Shown here one piece after another: positions 19,856-30,184 of a stretch of 64,000 bases of DNA. The stretch is taken from positions 248,001 through 312,000 of the forward strand of contig NZ_NEVT01000003.1 in NCBI RefSeq assembly GCF_002261345.1. Reading direction: 5' to 3'. The position numbers and the translations under genes were made by a program. Below the pieces are notes generated by a model. That model did not search any database, had not been told where the DNA came from, and saw nothing but the letters and a program-made list of their open reading frames with translations. Source of the DNA: Bordetella genomosp. 2 (GTDB lineage Bacteria > Pseudomonadota > Gammaproteobacteria > Burkholderiales > Burkholderiaceae_B). Within the stretch, counting starts at the first letter, position 1. Each line of letters opens with the position of its first letter.

Positions 19856-20347
19856 CTAGCGGGGCTTGTGGTGTGCCAGCAGCCTGGCCACCGCGTCGGC
19901 CAACGGGCCGGGCTGCAATTTTTCCCGCAGTGTCTCGAACGCATCCAGGGCGGTGGCGCCCAGCGGTTCCGCCTCTTTGGGCGGCCGGGGTGATTTTGCC
20001 CCGGGTTTGGGCATTCCCGCTTGAACCTTGACCGCAATTTCGTTAAGGTTCCAGCCTTGGGCACCGAGTGCCTGTGCGATCCGCGGGCCAAGCTGACGCA
20101 GCTTGGCGGCATGCGCGGCACTGGGTACGGCCAGTTGCAGCCGCTGGTTTTCCAGCTTGGCTACCACGCACACGGCGCCCAGCGCCGGCGGCAGCACCGC
20201 CGCCACGGCGCGTTGTATTTGCAGGTGCGCGCGCGCCGTCGCCAACACGCCGGCGCCGCGTGCATCGTGACCCAGCCATCCCAGCGCGGTGTTTTCTCCC
20301 CGCCGGCTGGCAGAAGAACGTGAGCGGTATGAGCCAGGTCTGTTCAT
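19856..20347 (-). CDS. dciA: DciA-type (DUF721) helicase-loading protein
   Basis: This 163-residue minus-strand protein has the DUF721 arrangement of a KH-like N-terminal part (VLPPALGAVCVVAKLENQRLQLAVPSAAHAAKLRQL) and a charged, probably disordered C-terminus (KPGAKSPRPPKEAEPLG) ending in a short helix. DciA is the ancestral bacterial loader or regulator of the DnaB replicative helicase. The call rests on fold pattern and on synteny: the order lpxC, DUF721 gene, M23 peptidase, secA is shared with Pseudomonas. It converges on lpxC with 13 nt between stops and diverges from the peptidase. Confidence 0.75.
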   Translation of the reverse strand: MNRPGSYRSRSSASRRGENTALGWLGHDARGAGVLATARAHLQIQRAVAAVLPPALGAVCVVAKLENQRLQLAVPSAAHAAKLRQLGPRIAQALGAQGWNLNEIAVKVQAGMPKPGAKSPRPPKEAEPLGATALDAFETLREKLQPGPLADAVARLLAHHKPR

Positions 20348-20373
20348 GCCAGTTCGATAACAGGATACGTATC

Positions 20374-21372
20374 TTGAAGATCGTCATTATGCACGCCCGC
20401 GACGGGCAGCCCGGGCAGGTCGCCCTGGGCGGCGCGCGCCTGGGCCTGATGGTGGCCGCCCTGTTGGCCACCGCGGCGCTGATCGGCGCCACCGTACAAC
20501 GCTACCTTACTCCGGTTGTTCCGGCCCCGTATTCTGTCGACTGGCCCGCCTACGCGCAGAGCACGCAACCCGAGCGCGATGCCGCGTTCCTGCGGGAAAA
20601 CGTCGGCATGCTGGCCGCCAAGGTGGGCGAATTGCAGGCCAAGCTGGTCGGCATCGACGGCCTGGGCCGGCGCGTGGCCCAGGTGGCCGGCGTGGCCTAT
20701 ACCGACCCGGAACTGGCCGCCGAGCTCAAAGGCCCGACCGAGGCCGCCCACGTCATGGACGACCTGTTCACCGACCGCCAGCCGCCCTCGGCCGAATCGG
20801 CCGAGGAACTGGGCCGCCGGCTCGACGAACTGCAAGCCCGGCTGACCCAGCAGACCGACAACCTGCGCATGCTGGACGTGGCCCTGACGCGCCGCTCGGC
20901 CGACCAGGCGCGCCTGCCCAGCACCCTGCCGGTGACCGACTATCCCTTCCTCAGCTCTTCCTACGGCTGGCGGCGCAACCCCGTGACGCATCGCTATGCC
21001 ATGCACGAGGGGCTGGATTTCGCCGCGCCCTCGGGCACGCCCATCCTGGCGGCGGCCGGCGGCGTCGTGCTCGAGGCCAGCTACCTGGCCGGCTACGGCA
21101 ACACGGTCGAGGTCGACCATGGCGATGGCCTGATCACCCGCTACGCCCATGCTTCCAAGCTGCTGGTCAAGCCCGGCGACCTGGTCGGGCGCGGCCAGGA
21201 GATCGCCCGCGTGGGCTCCACCGGGCGGTCGACCGGCCCGCACCTGCATTTCGAAGTCCGGCTGGCCGGCCAGCCGCTCGACCCCCGGCTGTTCCTGCAG
21301 TCTCCCGAGGCCCGCCCGCCCGTCGTGGCGCAGGCCCCCGACACGGCCCCGGTCCAGTCCGTCACGCGCTGA
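20374..21372 (+). CDS. M23 family peptidoglycan endopeptidase, membrane-anchored
   Basis: The protein has one N-terminal membrane helix (GARLGLMVAALLATAALIGATV), a periplasmic coiled coil (ENVGMLAAKVGELQAKL and RRLDELQARLTQQTDNLRML) and a LytM/M23 domain. Zinc-site motifs are intact: HEGLDFAAPSGTPI and HLHFEVR, with YGNTVEVDHGDGLITRYAH. It is therefore probably an active DD-endopeptidase rather than an EnvC/NlpD-like activator, but this is inference. A TTG at 20374 (reading KIVIMHARD) has AGGA 8 nt upstream and fits homologues. ATGs at 20329 and 20389 are alternatives; the first would overlap the divergent dciA start. Confidence 0.85.
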   Translation: MKIVIMHARDGQPGQVALGGARLGLMVAALLATAALIGATVQRYLTPVVPAPYSVDWPAYAQSTQPERDAAFLRENVGMLAAKVGELQAKLVGIDGLGRRVAQVAGVAYTDPELAAELKGPTEAAHVMDDLFTDRQPPSAESAEELGRRLDELQARLTQQTDNLRMLDVALTRRSADQARLPSTLPVTDYPFLSSSYGWRRNPVTHRYAMHEGLDFAAPSGTPILAAAGGVVLEASYLAGYGNTVEVDHGDGLITRYAHASKLLVKPGDLVGRGQEIARVGSTGRSTGPHLHFEVRLAGQPLDPRLFLQSPEARPPVVAQAPDTAPVQSVTR

Positions 21373-21538
21373 GGCGCGTTTCGCATCCTGCGGCGCGCCG
21401 GGCGGGGCCGATGCCTTCCAGGTGCGTTACACTCGATTGTTTCCCAGCGGTATTCGCCGCTCAACCAGACAATAATCCGTCACCGGCGGAGTCGGGCCCA
21501 TCCGGGGCCGGGCGTCGCCGGCGCCGCCACCGACACGC

Positions 21539-24283
<2,745 letters not shown>

Positions 24284-24293
24284 GCGTCCGGCC

Positions 24294-25010
24294 ATGTTGC
24301 ACAGCGCCGACCGCACCGAGTTCGACCATGCCGTGGTCATGGTGCGGGAGCGCCTGGAGGCGCTGGCGCCGCACTTCGAGCGCCAGGGCTTCCGCCTGAG
24401 CGAAACGGCGGTGCACAACCTGGGGTCGTGCAATCGCCTGATCGTGCTCGATGGCACTTACATCGAGCTGCTGGGCTGGCCGCCGGGCGCGCCGCCGGCG
24501 CGCAAGGAAATCGCCGATTCGCCGTTCGGCCTGGAGGCGCTGGTCTTCCGCACCCACGACGCGGAAGGCACTTACCGGCGCCTGCGCGATGCGGGGTTCG
24601 CCGTGAACCCGGTGCAGGAACTGACCCGTCCGGCCCGGGTCGATGGCCGCGAGATGCAGGCGCGTTTCCACACGGTGCGTTTCGCCGAGCAGCCCATCCC
24701 GGGCATCCGCATGTATTTCTGCCGGCACCTGACGCCGGAGTGCGTCTGGGCGCCGGCCCTGATGGAGCACCCGAACGGCGCGCTGCGCATCCATCGCATC
24801 GAGGCGCGCGCCGCCGACCCGCGCGCCGTGGCGCAACGGCTGGCCACGGTGGCCGACGTGACGGCCGTACCGGCCGGGGCGGGTTGGGATGTGCCGTTGG
24901 GGAACCTGCGCCTGCATGTGACGCACGATGCGGCCACGCCGGCGGCCCTGTCGTCCCTGACGTTCGAGAACCGCGACGGGTCCCACTACACGTTGGATAC
25001 GGGCGTCTAG
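24294..25010 (+). CDS. VOC/glyoxalase-like fold protein of unknown substrate
   Basis: The 238-residue protein starts 10 nt after secA. Its first half, TEFDHAVVMVRERLEALAPHFERQGFRL, and the patterns NRLIVLDGTYIELLGW and GLEALVFRTHDAEGTYRRL fit the Glyoxalase_3 type of vicinal-oxygen-chelate domain. The family includes dioxygenases, isomerases and resistance proteins, so no reaction can be assigned. It may be cotranscribed with secA because of the short gap, though a functional link is not evident. Confidence 0.7.
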   Translation: MLHSADRTEFDHAVVMVRERLEALAPHFERQGFRLSETAVHNLGSCNRLIVLDGTYIELLGWPPGAPPARKEIADSPFGLEALVFRTHDAEGTYRRLRDAGFAVNPVQELTRPARVDGREMQARFHTVRFAEQPIPGIRMYFCRHLTPECVWAPALMEHPNGALRIHRIEARAADPRAVAQRLATVADVTAVPAGAGWDVPLGNLRLHVTHDAATPAALSSLTFENRDGSHYTLDTGV

Positions 25011-25080
25011 TTTTGTGCCGCGGGGCGTTGCCCATAGACGATTGGCGGTTGCGGTTTCGAGGGGGTATTCCAGTAGGGCG

Positions 25081-25212
25081 TCCAGGCCGGCGCTGGGGAA
25101 GGCGGACCGGCCACGTCGCTCGGCTCGGGCGCGCCACCAGGCGCCCTCGGCCCCCTGCGGGGGCTGCCCTCCCTCCAACTGGCCGGTCCGCCTTCCCCAG
25201 CGCCGGCCTGGA
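25081..25212 (+). repeat. inverted-repeat element, copy 1 (33-bp perfect arms around a 66-bp core)
   Basis: The arm at 25081-25113 (TCCAGGCCGGCGCTGGGG...) is the exact reverse complement of 25180-25212 over all 33 bases. Between them is a 66-bp core (25114-25179) starting CGTCGCTCGGCTCGGG and containing a small hairpin (CCCCCTGCGGGGG). The core recurs at 25379-25444 on the other strand with 64 of 66 bases identical. The whole unit could fold into one long stem. It lies between the stops of the VOC gene and the thiol dioxygenase gene, with no open frame that resembles a protein. Confidence 0.85.
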
Positions 25213-25241
25213 CTCACAGCAATAGCATGCCTCACGTTGTT

Positions 25242-25305
25242 GGTGTCAGACACCCCTGCGCACTGTCTTGCTTAAGGAGACGATGTGCACGGGGTGTCTG
25301 ACACC
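25242..25305 (+). repeat. pair of GGTGTC-W-GACACC palindromes
   Basis: GGTGTCAGACACC (25242-25254) and GGTGTCTGACACC (25293-25305) are the same 13-bp palindrome, differing only in the central base. A degenerate version, GATGCCTGGCACC, follows at 25317-25329. They sit between the two larger inverted-repeat elements. Such motifs could be protein-binding sites or remnants of dispersed intergenic repeats; the sequence alone does not decide. Confidence 0.6.
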
Positions 25306-25347
25306 GATCGGCACAAGATGCCTGGCACCGCCATGAGACATTGCGAG

Positions 25348-25475
25348 CCCGCGCGTGCCGGCGGGGCCTGGGCGGCCAGTTGGAGCGAGGGGAGCCCCCG
25401 CAGGGGGCCGAGGGCGCCTGGTGGCGCGCCCGAGCCGAGCGACGTGGCCGACCGGGCCCCGCCGGCACGCGCGGG
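25348..25475 (-). repeat. inverted-repeat element, copy 2 (31-bp arms around the same 66-bp core)
   Basis: The arms at 25348-25378 (CCCGCGCGTGCCGGCGGGGC...) and 25445-25475 are complementary at 29 of 31 positions. They differ from the arms of copy 1 except for the innermost CGGCCA/TGGCCG. The core at 25379-25444 is the inverted copy-1 core, also exactly 66 bp, with two substitutions. So the core is conserved in sequence while the arms are conserved only in their ability to pair. Confidence 0.85.
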
Positions 25476-25522
25476 CGTCTCAAGAACTCAATACCGGCCC
25501 AACAGAACTGAAGACAACCCGC

Positions 25523-26056
25523 CTAGCCGCCGACACTCGCGACCACATGGTTGACGCCCGTCTGCGCCTCGGCCCGCGCCACGCCGTAGATGTGCAGCGA
25601 GATGGCGATATCGTCCCCGGCGTTGCGCAGCCGGTGGATACGCTCCAGCCCCGGCGTCGCCGTGACCGCATCGCCGGGCCGGCGCAGCGCTTCTCCCACG
25701 GGCCATGCCAGCTCACTGTCCGCATCCCACCGGTAATGGGTCTCGCTGAGCTCGCCCTGCAATACCCGGTAGGTGCACCAGGTCTTGTGGCCGTGCACCG
25801 GAGTCGCCTGTCCGGGACGCCAGACCAGGTAGAAAATGGTGAAGCTGCCATGCGGGTCGCTGTAGGCCACGTGGCGCAGATAGGTGTCCGGGCTGCCCTG
25901 GCGCAGCGTCTCCGGCAGGTGGGCCAGCATGCCGCGCAGGTCGGCATCGGCAGAAGCCAGTTCGTCCAGCAGGCCGCGCGCTGCATTTTGCTGCGCCGCA
26001 CGCACCGTGGCGCATAAAGAGTCCAGGCAGGAGTAGGCAAGCGTGGCAGCAGGCAT
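25523..26056 (-). CDS. cupin thiol dioxygenase (cysteine/3-mercaptopropionate dioxygenase family)
   Basis: This 177-residue protein is a single cupin. Iron ligands of the family are visible: two histidines in TPVHGHKTWC and a third in SLHIYGVA. RVLQGELSE and WRPGQATPVH match the cysteine dioxygenase group. Such enzymes oxidise a free thiol to a sulfinate with O2 and Fe(II), a step in taurine or sulfur metabolism. Whether the substrate is cysteine, 3-mercaptopropionate or another thiol cannot be told here. It diverges from dadA, with 208 nt between starts. Confidence 0.75.
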   Translation of the reverse strand: MPAATLAYSCLDSLCATVRAAQQNAARGLLDELASADADLRGMLAHLPETLRQGSPDTYLRHVAYSDPHGSFTIFYLVWRPGQATPVHGHKTWCTYRVLQGELSETHYRWDADSELAWPVGEALRRPGDAVTATPGLERIHRLRNAGDDIAISLHIYGVARAEAQTGVNHVVASVGG

Positions 26057-26189
26057 GGCGAGGCAATGGCAGAGTAGACGATACCTTCCATGCTAGGCCT
26101 TGCGCCTGGAATCATTTTGCGAAATCAGGGCCGTTCGACCCGGTCGCGAGAAAAAATTTTGCCTCCACAGCCCTGCCGGCTCCGCAGGC

Positions 26190-26218
26190 TTTATGACGCC
26201 CGCCGCAGCCGTCATAAT
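26190..26218 (+). promoter_or_regulatory. candidate dadA promoter overlain by a dyad
   Basis: CATAAT (26213-26218) lies 17 bp downstream of TTTATG (26190-26195), a weak -35. TTATGAC (26191-26197) and GTCATAA (26211-26217) form a perfect 7-bp inverted repeat with a 13-bp spacer, so a dimeric regulator bound there would cover both hexamers. The Lrp-type protein encoded after dadA is an obvious candidate, but this is inference. Confidence 0.45.
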
Positions 26219-26264
26219 GCGCGCTTGCGGGGGCCCGCGCTGTGCGGCACCCAAAGGAGCTTGC

Positions 26265-27527
26265 ATGAAGGTCGCAGTATTGGGGGCGGGCGTGGCCGGC
26301 GTCGCCGCCGCCTATTACCTGTGGCGCGACGGGCATGAAGTCGTCGTGCTGGAGCGCCAGCCCGGGCCGGCGCGCGAAACCAGCTTCGGCAATGCCGGCG
26401 GCCTGTGTCCCAGCTTCGCCGGCCCCTGGGCGGCGCCCGGCATGATCGGCAAGGTACTGAAAATGGCCTTGCAGCGCCAGGCGCCGATCCGGTTCTCGCT
26501 GTCGCCCAATCCGCGCAAGCTGGCCTGGCTGGCGCGCTGGCTGGGCAACTGCAACGCCGAACGCTTCCGCGCCAACAAACTGCGCATGCAGCGCGTCGCC
26601 CACTATAGCGATGCCTGCCTGAAAGCCTTGGCCGGCGCGGGCCTGCCGGTTGCGTTCGACTACCACCAGGACGGCACCCTGCAGGTGTTCCGCAGCGAGG
26701 CCGACCTGAAGGCCGTGCCCGCCATCACCCAGGCGCTGGACGAATACGAAGTGCCCTGGCAGCGGCTGGACGAAGCCGGCGCGCGCCGCCTGGAGCCGGC
26801 CCTGGCCGCCACGCGCGCGCCCATTGCCGGCGCCCTGTACCTGCCGCGCGACGGCTCCGGCGACAGCCACAAATTCGCCACCGGCCTGGCCGACTACCTA
26901 GCGGGCCAGGGCGTGACGTTCCGCTACGGCGCGCGCATCCGCGCGCTGGTGCGCCAGGGCGACCGCATCGCAGGCGTGCAGGTCGAGGGCGATGCCGGCC
27001 TGTGCGCCGCCGACGCCTACGTAGTGGCGCTGGGCCCGCAGGCGCCGTTCCTGCTGCGGCCGCTGGGCATCGCGCTGCCCATCTATCCCCTGAAAGGCTA
27101 TTCGATCACCGCGGCCATCGCCGATCCGGCGTGCGCGCCGCGGGCGGCGATCATGGACGAATACAACAAGGTCATGATCTCGCGCCTGGGCGACCGCCTG
27201 CGCGCGGCCGGCATGGCGGAACTGAAGGGCTACGGGCTGGCGGTGGACCCGGCGCGCGTGGCCTTCCTGAAAGGCGTGGTGCGCGAGTGGTTCCCGGCCG
27301 GCGTCGACATTGACGGGGCGCAATCATGGGCCGGCCTGCGGCCCATGACGCCGGACGGCCCGGCCATCCTCGGCAAGACCCGCTACGCCAACCTGTACCT
27401 GGACTGCGGCCATGGCTCCAATGGCTGGACGCAGGCCTGCGGAACAGGCAAGATTGTGGCCGACATCGTGGCCGGCCGCCGGCCCGAAGTCGACCTGGAA
27501 GGCCTCACCGCCGACCGCTATGCCTGA
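26265..27527 (+). CDS. dadA: D-amino acid dehydrogenase small subunit type (DadA family)
   Basis: DadA is a membrane-associated flavoenzyme that oxidatively deaminates D-amino acids, chiefly D-alanine, passing electrons to the respiratory chain. The 420-residue protein begins MKVAVLGAGVAGVAAAYYL, the FAD-binding Rossmann motif. Other hallmarks are ETSFGNAGGLCPSFAGPWAAPG, YPLKGYSITAAI, WAGLRPMTPDGPAILG and CGHGSNGWTQACGTGK near the C-terminus. AAAGGAG upstream of the ATG is a good ribosome binding site. An Lrp-family regulator follows 31 nt later. Confidence 0.9.
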   Translation: MKVAVLGAGVAGVAAAYYLWRDGHEVVVLERQPGPARETSFGNAGGLCPSFAGPWAAPGMIGKVLKMALQRQAPIRFSLSPNPRKLAWLARWLGNCNAERFRANKLRMQRVAHYSDACLKALAGAGLPVAFDYHQDGTLQVFRSEADLKAVPAITQALDEYEVPWQRLDEAGARRLEPALAATRAPIAGALYLPRDGSGDSHKFATGLADYLAGQGVTFRYGARIRALVRQGDRIAGVQVEGDAGLCAADAYVVALGPQAPFLLRPLGIALPIYPLKGYSITAAIADPACAPRAAIMDEYNKVMISRLGDRLRAAGMAELKGYGLAVDPARVAFLKGVVREWFPAGVDIDGAQSWAGLRPMTPDGPAILGKTRYANLYLDCGHGSNGWTQACGTGKIVADIVAGRRPEVDLEGLTADRYA

Positions 27528-27558
27528 ACGCTGCCCTGCCGCTGCCCGAGAGAACGCC

Positions 27559-28020
27559 ATGGACCAGACGGACCTGAAGATCCTGAGCCTGCTGCAGAAG
27601 GATGCCACGCGCCCGGTGGCCGATATCGCCGAGCAGGTCAACCTGTCGGTCACGCCGTGCTGGCGCCGCATCCAGAAAATGAAGGAAGACGGCGTCATCG
27701 AGCGTACCGCCGTGCTGCTGGACCCGAAGGCGCTGGGCCTGAACCTGACCGTGTTCGTGTCCATCAAGACCAGCCAGCACAATGCCAAATGGACGCAGAA
27801 CCTGATCGGCGCGGTCATGTCGCTGCCGAACGTCGTCGAGTTCCATCGCATGGCGGGCGACATCGACTACCTGTTGAAAGTCGTGGTCGAGGACATGGCC
27901 GCCTACGACCGCTTCTACCGCCGCCTGATCGAAGCCGTGGATCTGCTCGACGTGAGCGCGAGCTTTTCCATGGAAGTGATCAAGAGCACCACCGAACTGC
28001 CGCTGGACGGCCAGGGCTAG
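27559..28020 (+). CDS. Lrp/AsnC family transcriptional regulator
   Basis: The 153-residue protein has the AsnC-type helix-turn-helix (TDLKILSLLQKDATRPVADIAEQVNLSVTPCWRRIQKM) and the C-terminal RAM ligand-binding domain (MSLPNVVEFHRMAGDIDYLLKVVVEDMAAYDRF). Lrp-type proteins form octamers that respond to amino acids. Its position directly after dadA on the same strand suggests that it controls dadA or amino-acid catabolism. In other bacteria the dad regulator is often divergent, so the arrangement here differs. Confidence 0.9.
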   Translation: MDQTDLKILSLLQKDATRPVADIAEQVNLSVTPCWRRIQKMKEDGVIERTAVLLDPKALGLNLTVFVSIKTSQHNAKWTQNLIGAVMSLPNVVEFHRMAGDIDYLLKVVVEDMAAYDRFYRRLIEAVDLLDVSASFSMEVIKSTTELPLDGQG

Positions 28021-28038
28021 CCGCCGCCCGTCCGGCGC

Positions 28039-28590
28039 CTAGAACGACCAGCGGCCGAACATGAACAGCACGTTGCCGTTGCCTTTGCCGCCGGGAATAT
28101 ACGTGGCGTACAGGGTCGCATCGCGATAGCCGGCCGAGACCAGCGGCAGCAGCCCCGGGAAGGGAATGCGGTTGAAGATGTCGGCGCGCGAAGTCAGGAA
28201 CACCGTATACCCGGCCCCCAGCCGCCAGTTGTCGCCGACCCGGCCGATTTTCTGGAACGCATAGCCGGCCAGCGGCTCGATCTTGCTGTGCGAATCCAGG
28301 AACGCCATGGCGTAGAGCGCCTGCCAGTCGCCATCCTCGTCGTACAGGCTCTTGCCCAGCCCGCCGCCCCAGGCCAGCTCGTTGAAGCTGTCGATCTTCT
28401 TCTTGCTATAGGTGGCGCGGTTGTGCCAGGAATAGCCCGTGAGATAGAGGTCGTTGCCGCCTTCGTTCCAGATCTGCCCGAGGCGCTGGCAGGCGGCCTG
28501 CGACCAGGAGGGCAGGTCCGCACATGCGGACGCGGCAAAGGCGGGTAGGCAGAGCAGGCAGAACACCGCTGCCCGGAGCTTGGCGATCAT
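28039..28590 (-). CDS. pagP: lipid A palmitoyltransferase PagP
   Basis: PagP is an outer-membrane beta-barrel enzyme that moves palmitate from a phospholipid to lipid A. The 183-residue protein starts MIAKLRAAVFCLLCLPAFAASACA, a Sec signal peptide with probable cleavage near residue 19-22. The catalytic triad context is present: His in LTGYSWHNR, and Asp and Ser in AFLDSHSK. The barrel ends FMFGRWSF with the terminal aromatic typical of outer-membrane proteins. An upstream in-frame ATG would bury the signal peptide and is rejected. In B. pertussis this locus is reported to be disrupted by IS481; here gene and upstream gap are intact. Confidence 0.92.
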   Translation of the reverse strand: MIAKLRAAVFCLLCLPAFAASACADLPSWSQAACQRLGQIWNEGGNDLYLTGYSWHNRATYSKKKIDSFNELAWGGGLGKSLYDEDGDWQALYAMAFLDSHSKIEPLAGYAFQKIGRVGDNWRLGAGYTVFLTSRADIFNRIPFPGLLPLVSAGYRDATLYATYIPGGKGNGNVLFMFGRWSF

Positions 28591-28709
28591 TGGGTCTCCG
28601 AAGGCGAGGGAAGCGGGCGCGGGCGCGCCCGGCGGTTGTTCCAATGATGCCGCGTCCCGGCGCGTCGCGCGCTACGGGATGTTTCCCGATGTGGACCGGC
28701 TGTTTCAGC

Positions 28710-30173
28710 CTACAGCAGGAAGATCGTCGCCAGGCCCAGGAAAATGAAGAAGCCCAGCGAGTCGGTGGCGAAGGTGAGCAGCACCGACGAGCCGATGGCC
28801 GGGTCCTTGCCGAAGCGGGCCCGCACCATGGGCACCAGGACGCCGACCGACGCGCCCACCAGCATGTTGCAGATCATGGCGGCCATCATCACGATGGCGA
28901 TCGACAGCGAGCCGGAGATGGTCCAGGCGAACAATGCCGCCACCACGCTGCCGCACAGGCCCACCAGCAGGGTGACCAGCATTTCCCGCTTGACCAGTTG
29001 CCACAGGTTGCGGCCGGTGATGCGGCCGACCGCCAGCGCGCGGATGATCATGGTCATGGTCTGGTTGCCCGAGTTGCCGCCGATGCCGGCCACGATGGAC
29101 ATCAGGAATGCCAGGATGACGATCTGGCTGACGGTGGCCTCGAAGCGCGAGGCCACGAACGAGGCGGTGGCCGCCGTGCACAGGTTGAACAGCAGCCAGG
29201 GCGCGCGGTTGCGCAGCGCCATCGCCACCGGCGCGAAGATGTCTTCTTCTTGCAGGCCGGCGCGCGACAGTGCCTGTTCCTGCGAGTCTTCGCGCATGAC
29301 GTCGACCACGTCGGCGATGGTGACGCGGCCGATCAGGCGGCCCTGGTCGTCCATGACCGGCGCGGAGACCAGGTCGTAGCGTTCGAAGGCGCCGGCGGCG
29401 TCGGCGTCGGAATCGAGCGGGTTGAGCGTGAGGAAGTCGGTGCTCATGACCGCGCGCACTTCGGTTTCCGGCTCGCTGACCAGCAGCCGCGACAGCGGCA
29501 GGATGCCCTGCAGTTTGTCCTGGCGGTCCACCACGAACACCTGGTCGGTGTGGTCCGGCAGCTCGTGCAGGCGGCGCAGGTAGCGCAGCACGACTTCGAG
29601 CGTGACGTCCTCGCGCACGCGCACCATTTCGAAGTCCATGATGGCGCCCACGCTGTCTTCGGGGTAGCCCATGGCCTCGAGCAGCTGCGCGCGCTCTTCG
29701 TCGGTGAGGCCCTTCTGCACTTCGGCCACCACGTCGGGCGGCAGGTCGGGCGCCAGGTCGGCCAGCTCGTCGGCATCCATGTTGCCGGTGGCGGCGACCA
29801 GGTCCTGGCGGTCCATGGCCTCGATGAGCGATTCCCGCACCCAGTCCTCGACCTCGAGCAGCACGTCGGCGTCGTGCTCGGGGCTGACCAGGCGCCAGAC
29901 GTTCTGGCGCTCGTCCTTGGGCAGCGATTCGAGGATGAAGGCGATGTCGGCCGGATGCAGCGCATCGACCAGCGCCTTGAGTTCGGCCTCGTGCTGGCGA
30001 TGCACCAGGTCTTCGACCAGCGAAGCCTTGTTGTCGCCCTGTTCCTGGCGATGGACGAGGTCCTCGACCAGTTGCTGGCGGCGCAGGCGTTCCTGGACCT
30101 CGGCCAGCGCGTGCTGGGCGTCTTCCGGGTCCAACCGGCGAGGCGTCTTGGTCGCGGCGTCGGGCTGCGTCAT
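28710..30173 (-). CDS. mgtE: MgtE-type magnesium channel
   Basis: The 487-residue protein has the MgtE order: an N-terminal superhelical domain (HPADIAFILESLPKDERQNVWRL), two CBS domains (VMSTDFLTLNPLD and RYDLVSAPVMDDQGRLIGRVTIADVVDVM), then five membrane helices. The channel signature is GIGGNSGNQTMTMIIRALA. MgtE is a Mg2+-gated inner-membrane channel. A 17-residue duplication occurs near the N-terminus: LVEDLVHRQ at 35-43 and again at 52-60. yciA lies 11 nt upstream and is probably cotranscribed. Confidence 0.95.
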   Translation of the reverse strand: MTQPDAATKTPRRLDPEDAQHALAEVQERLRRQQLVEDLVHRQEQGDNKASLVEDLVHRQHEAELKALVDALHPADIAFILESLPKDERQNVWRLVSPEHDADVLLEVEDWVRESLIEAMDRQDLVAATGNMDADELADLAPDLPPDVVAEVQKGLTDEERAQLLEAMGYPEDSVGAIMDFEMVRVREDVTLEVVLRYLRRLHELPDHTDQVFVVDRQDKLQGILPLSRLLVSEPETEVRAVMSTDFLTLNPLDSDADAAGAFERYDLVSAPVMDDQGRLIGRVTIADVVDVMREDSQEQALSRAGLQEEDIFAPVAMALRNRAPWLLFNLCTAATASFVASRFEATVSQIVILAFLMSIVAGIGGNSGNQTMTMIIRALAVGRITGRNLWQLVKREMLVTLLVGLCGSVVAALFAWTISGSLSIAIVMMAAMICNMLVGASVGVLVPMVRARFGKDPAIGSSVLLTFATDSLGFFIFLGLATIFLL

Positions 30174-30184
30174 ACGGATACGGC

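Noticed and set aside
25015-25522. Protein-coding content in the repeat-rich gap
   Set aside because: Frames there translate the two inverted copies of the 66-bp core and look alike for that reason; no start, ribosome binding site or family supports a gene.
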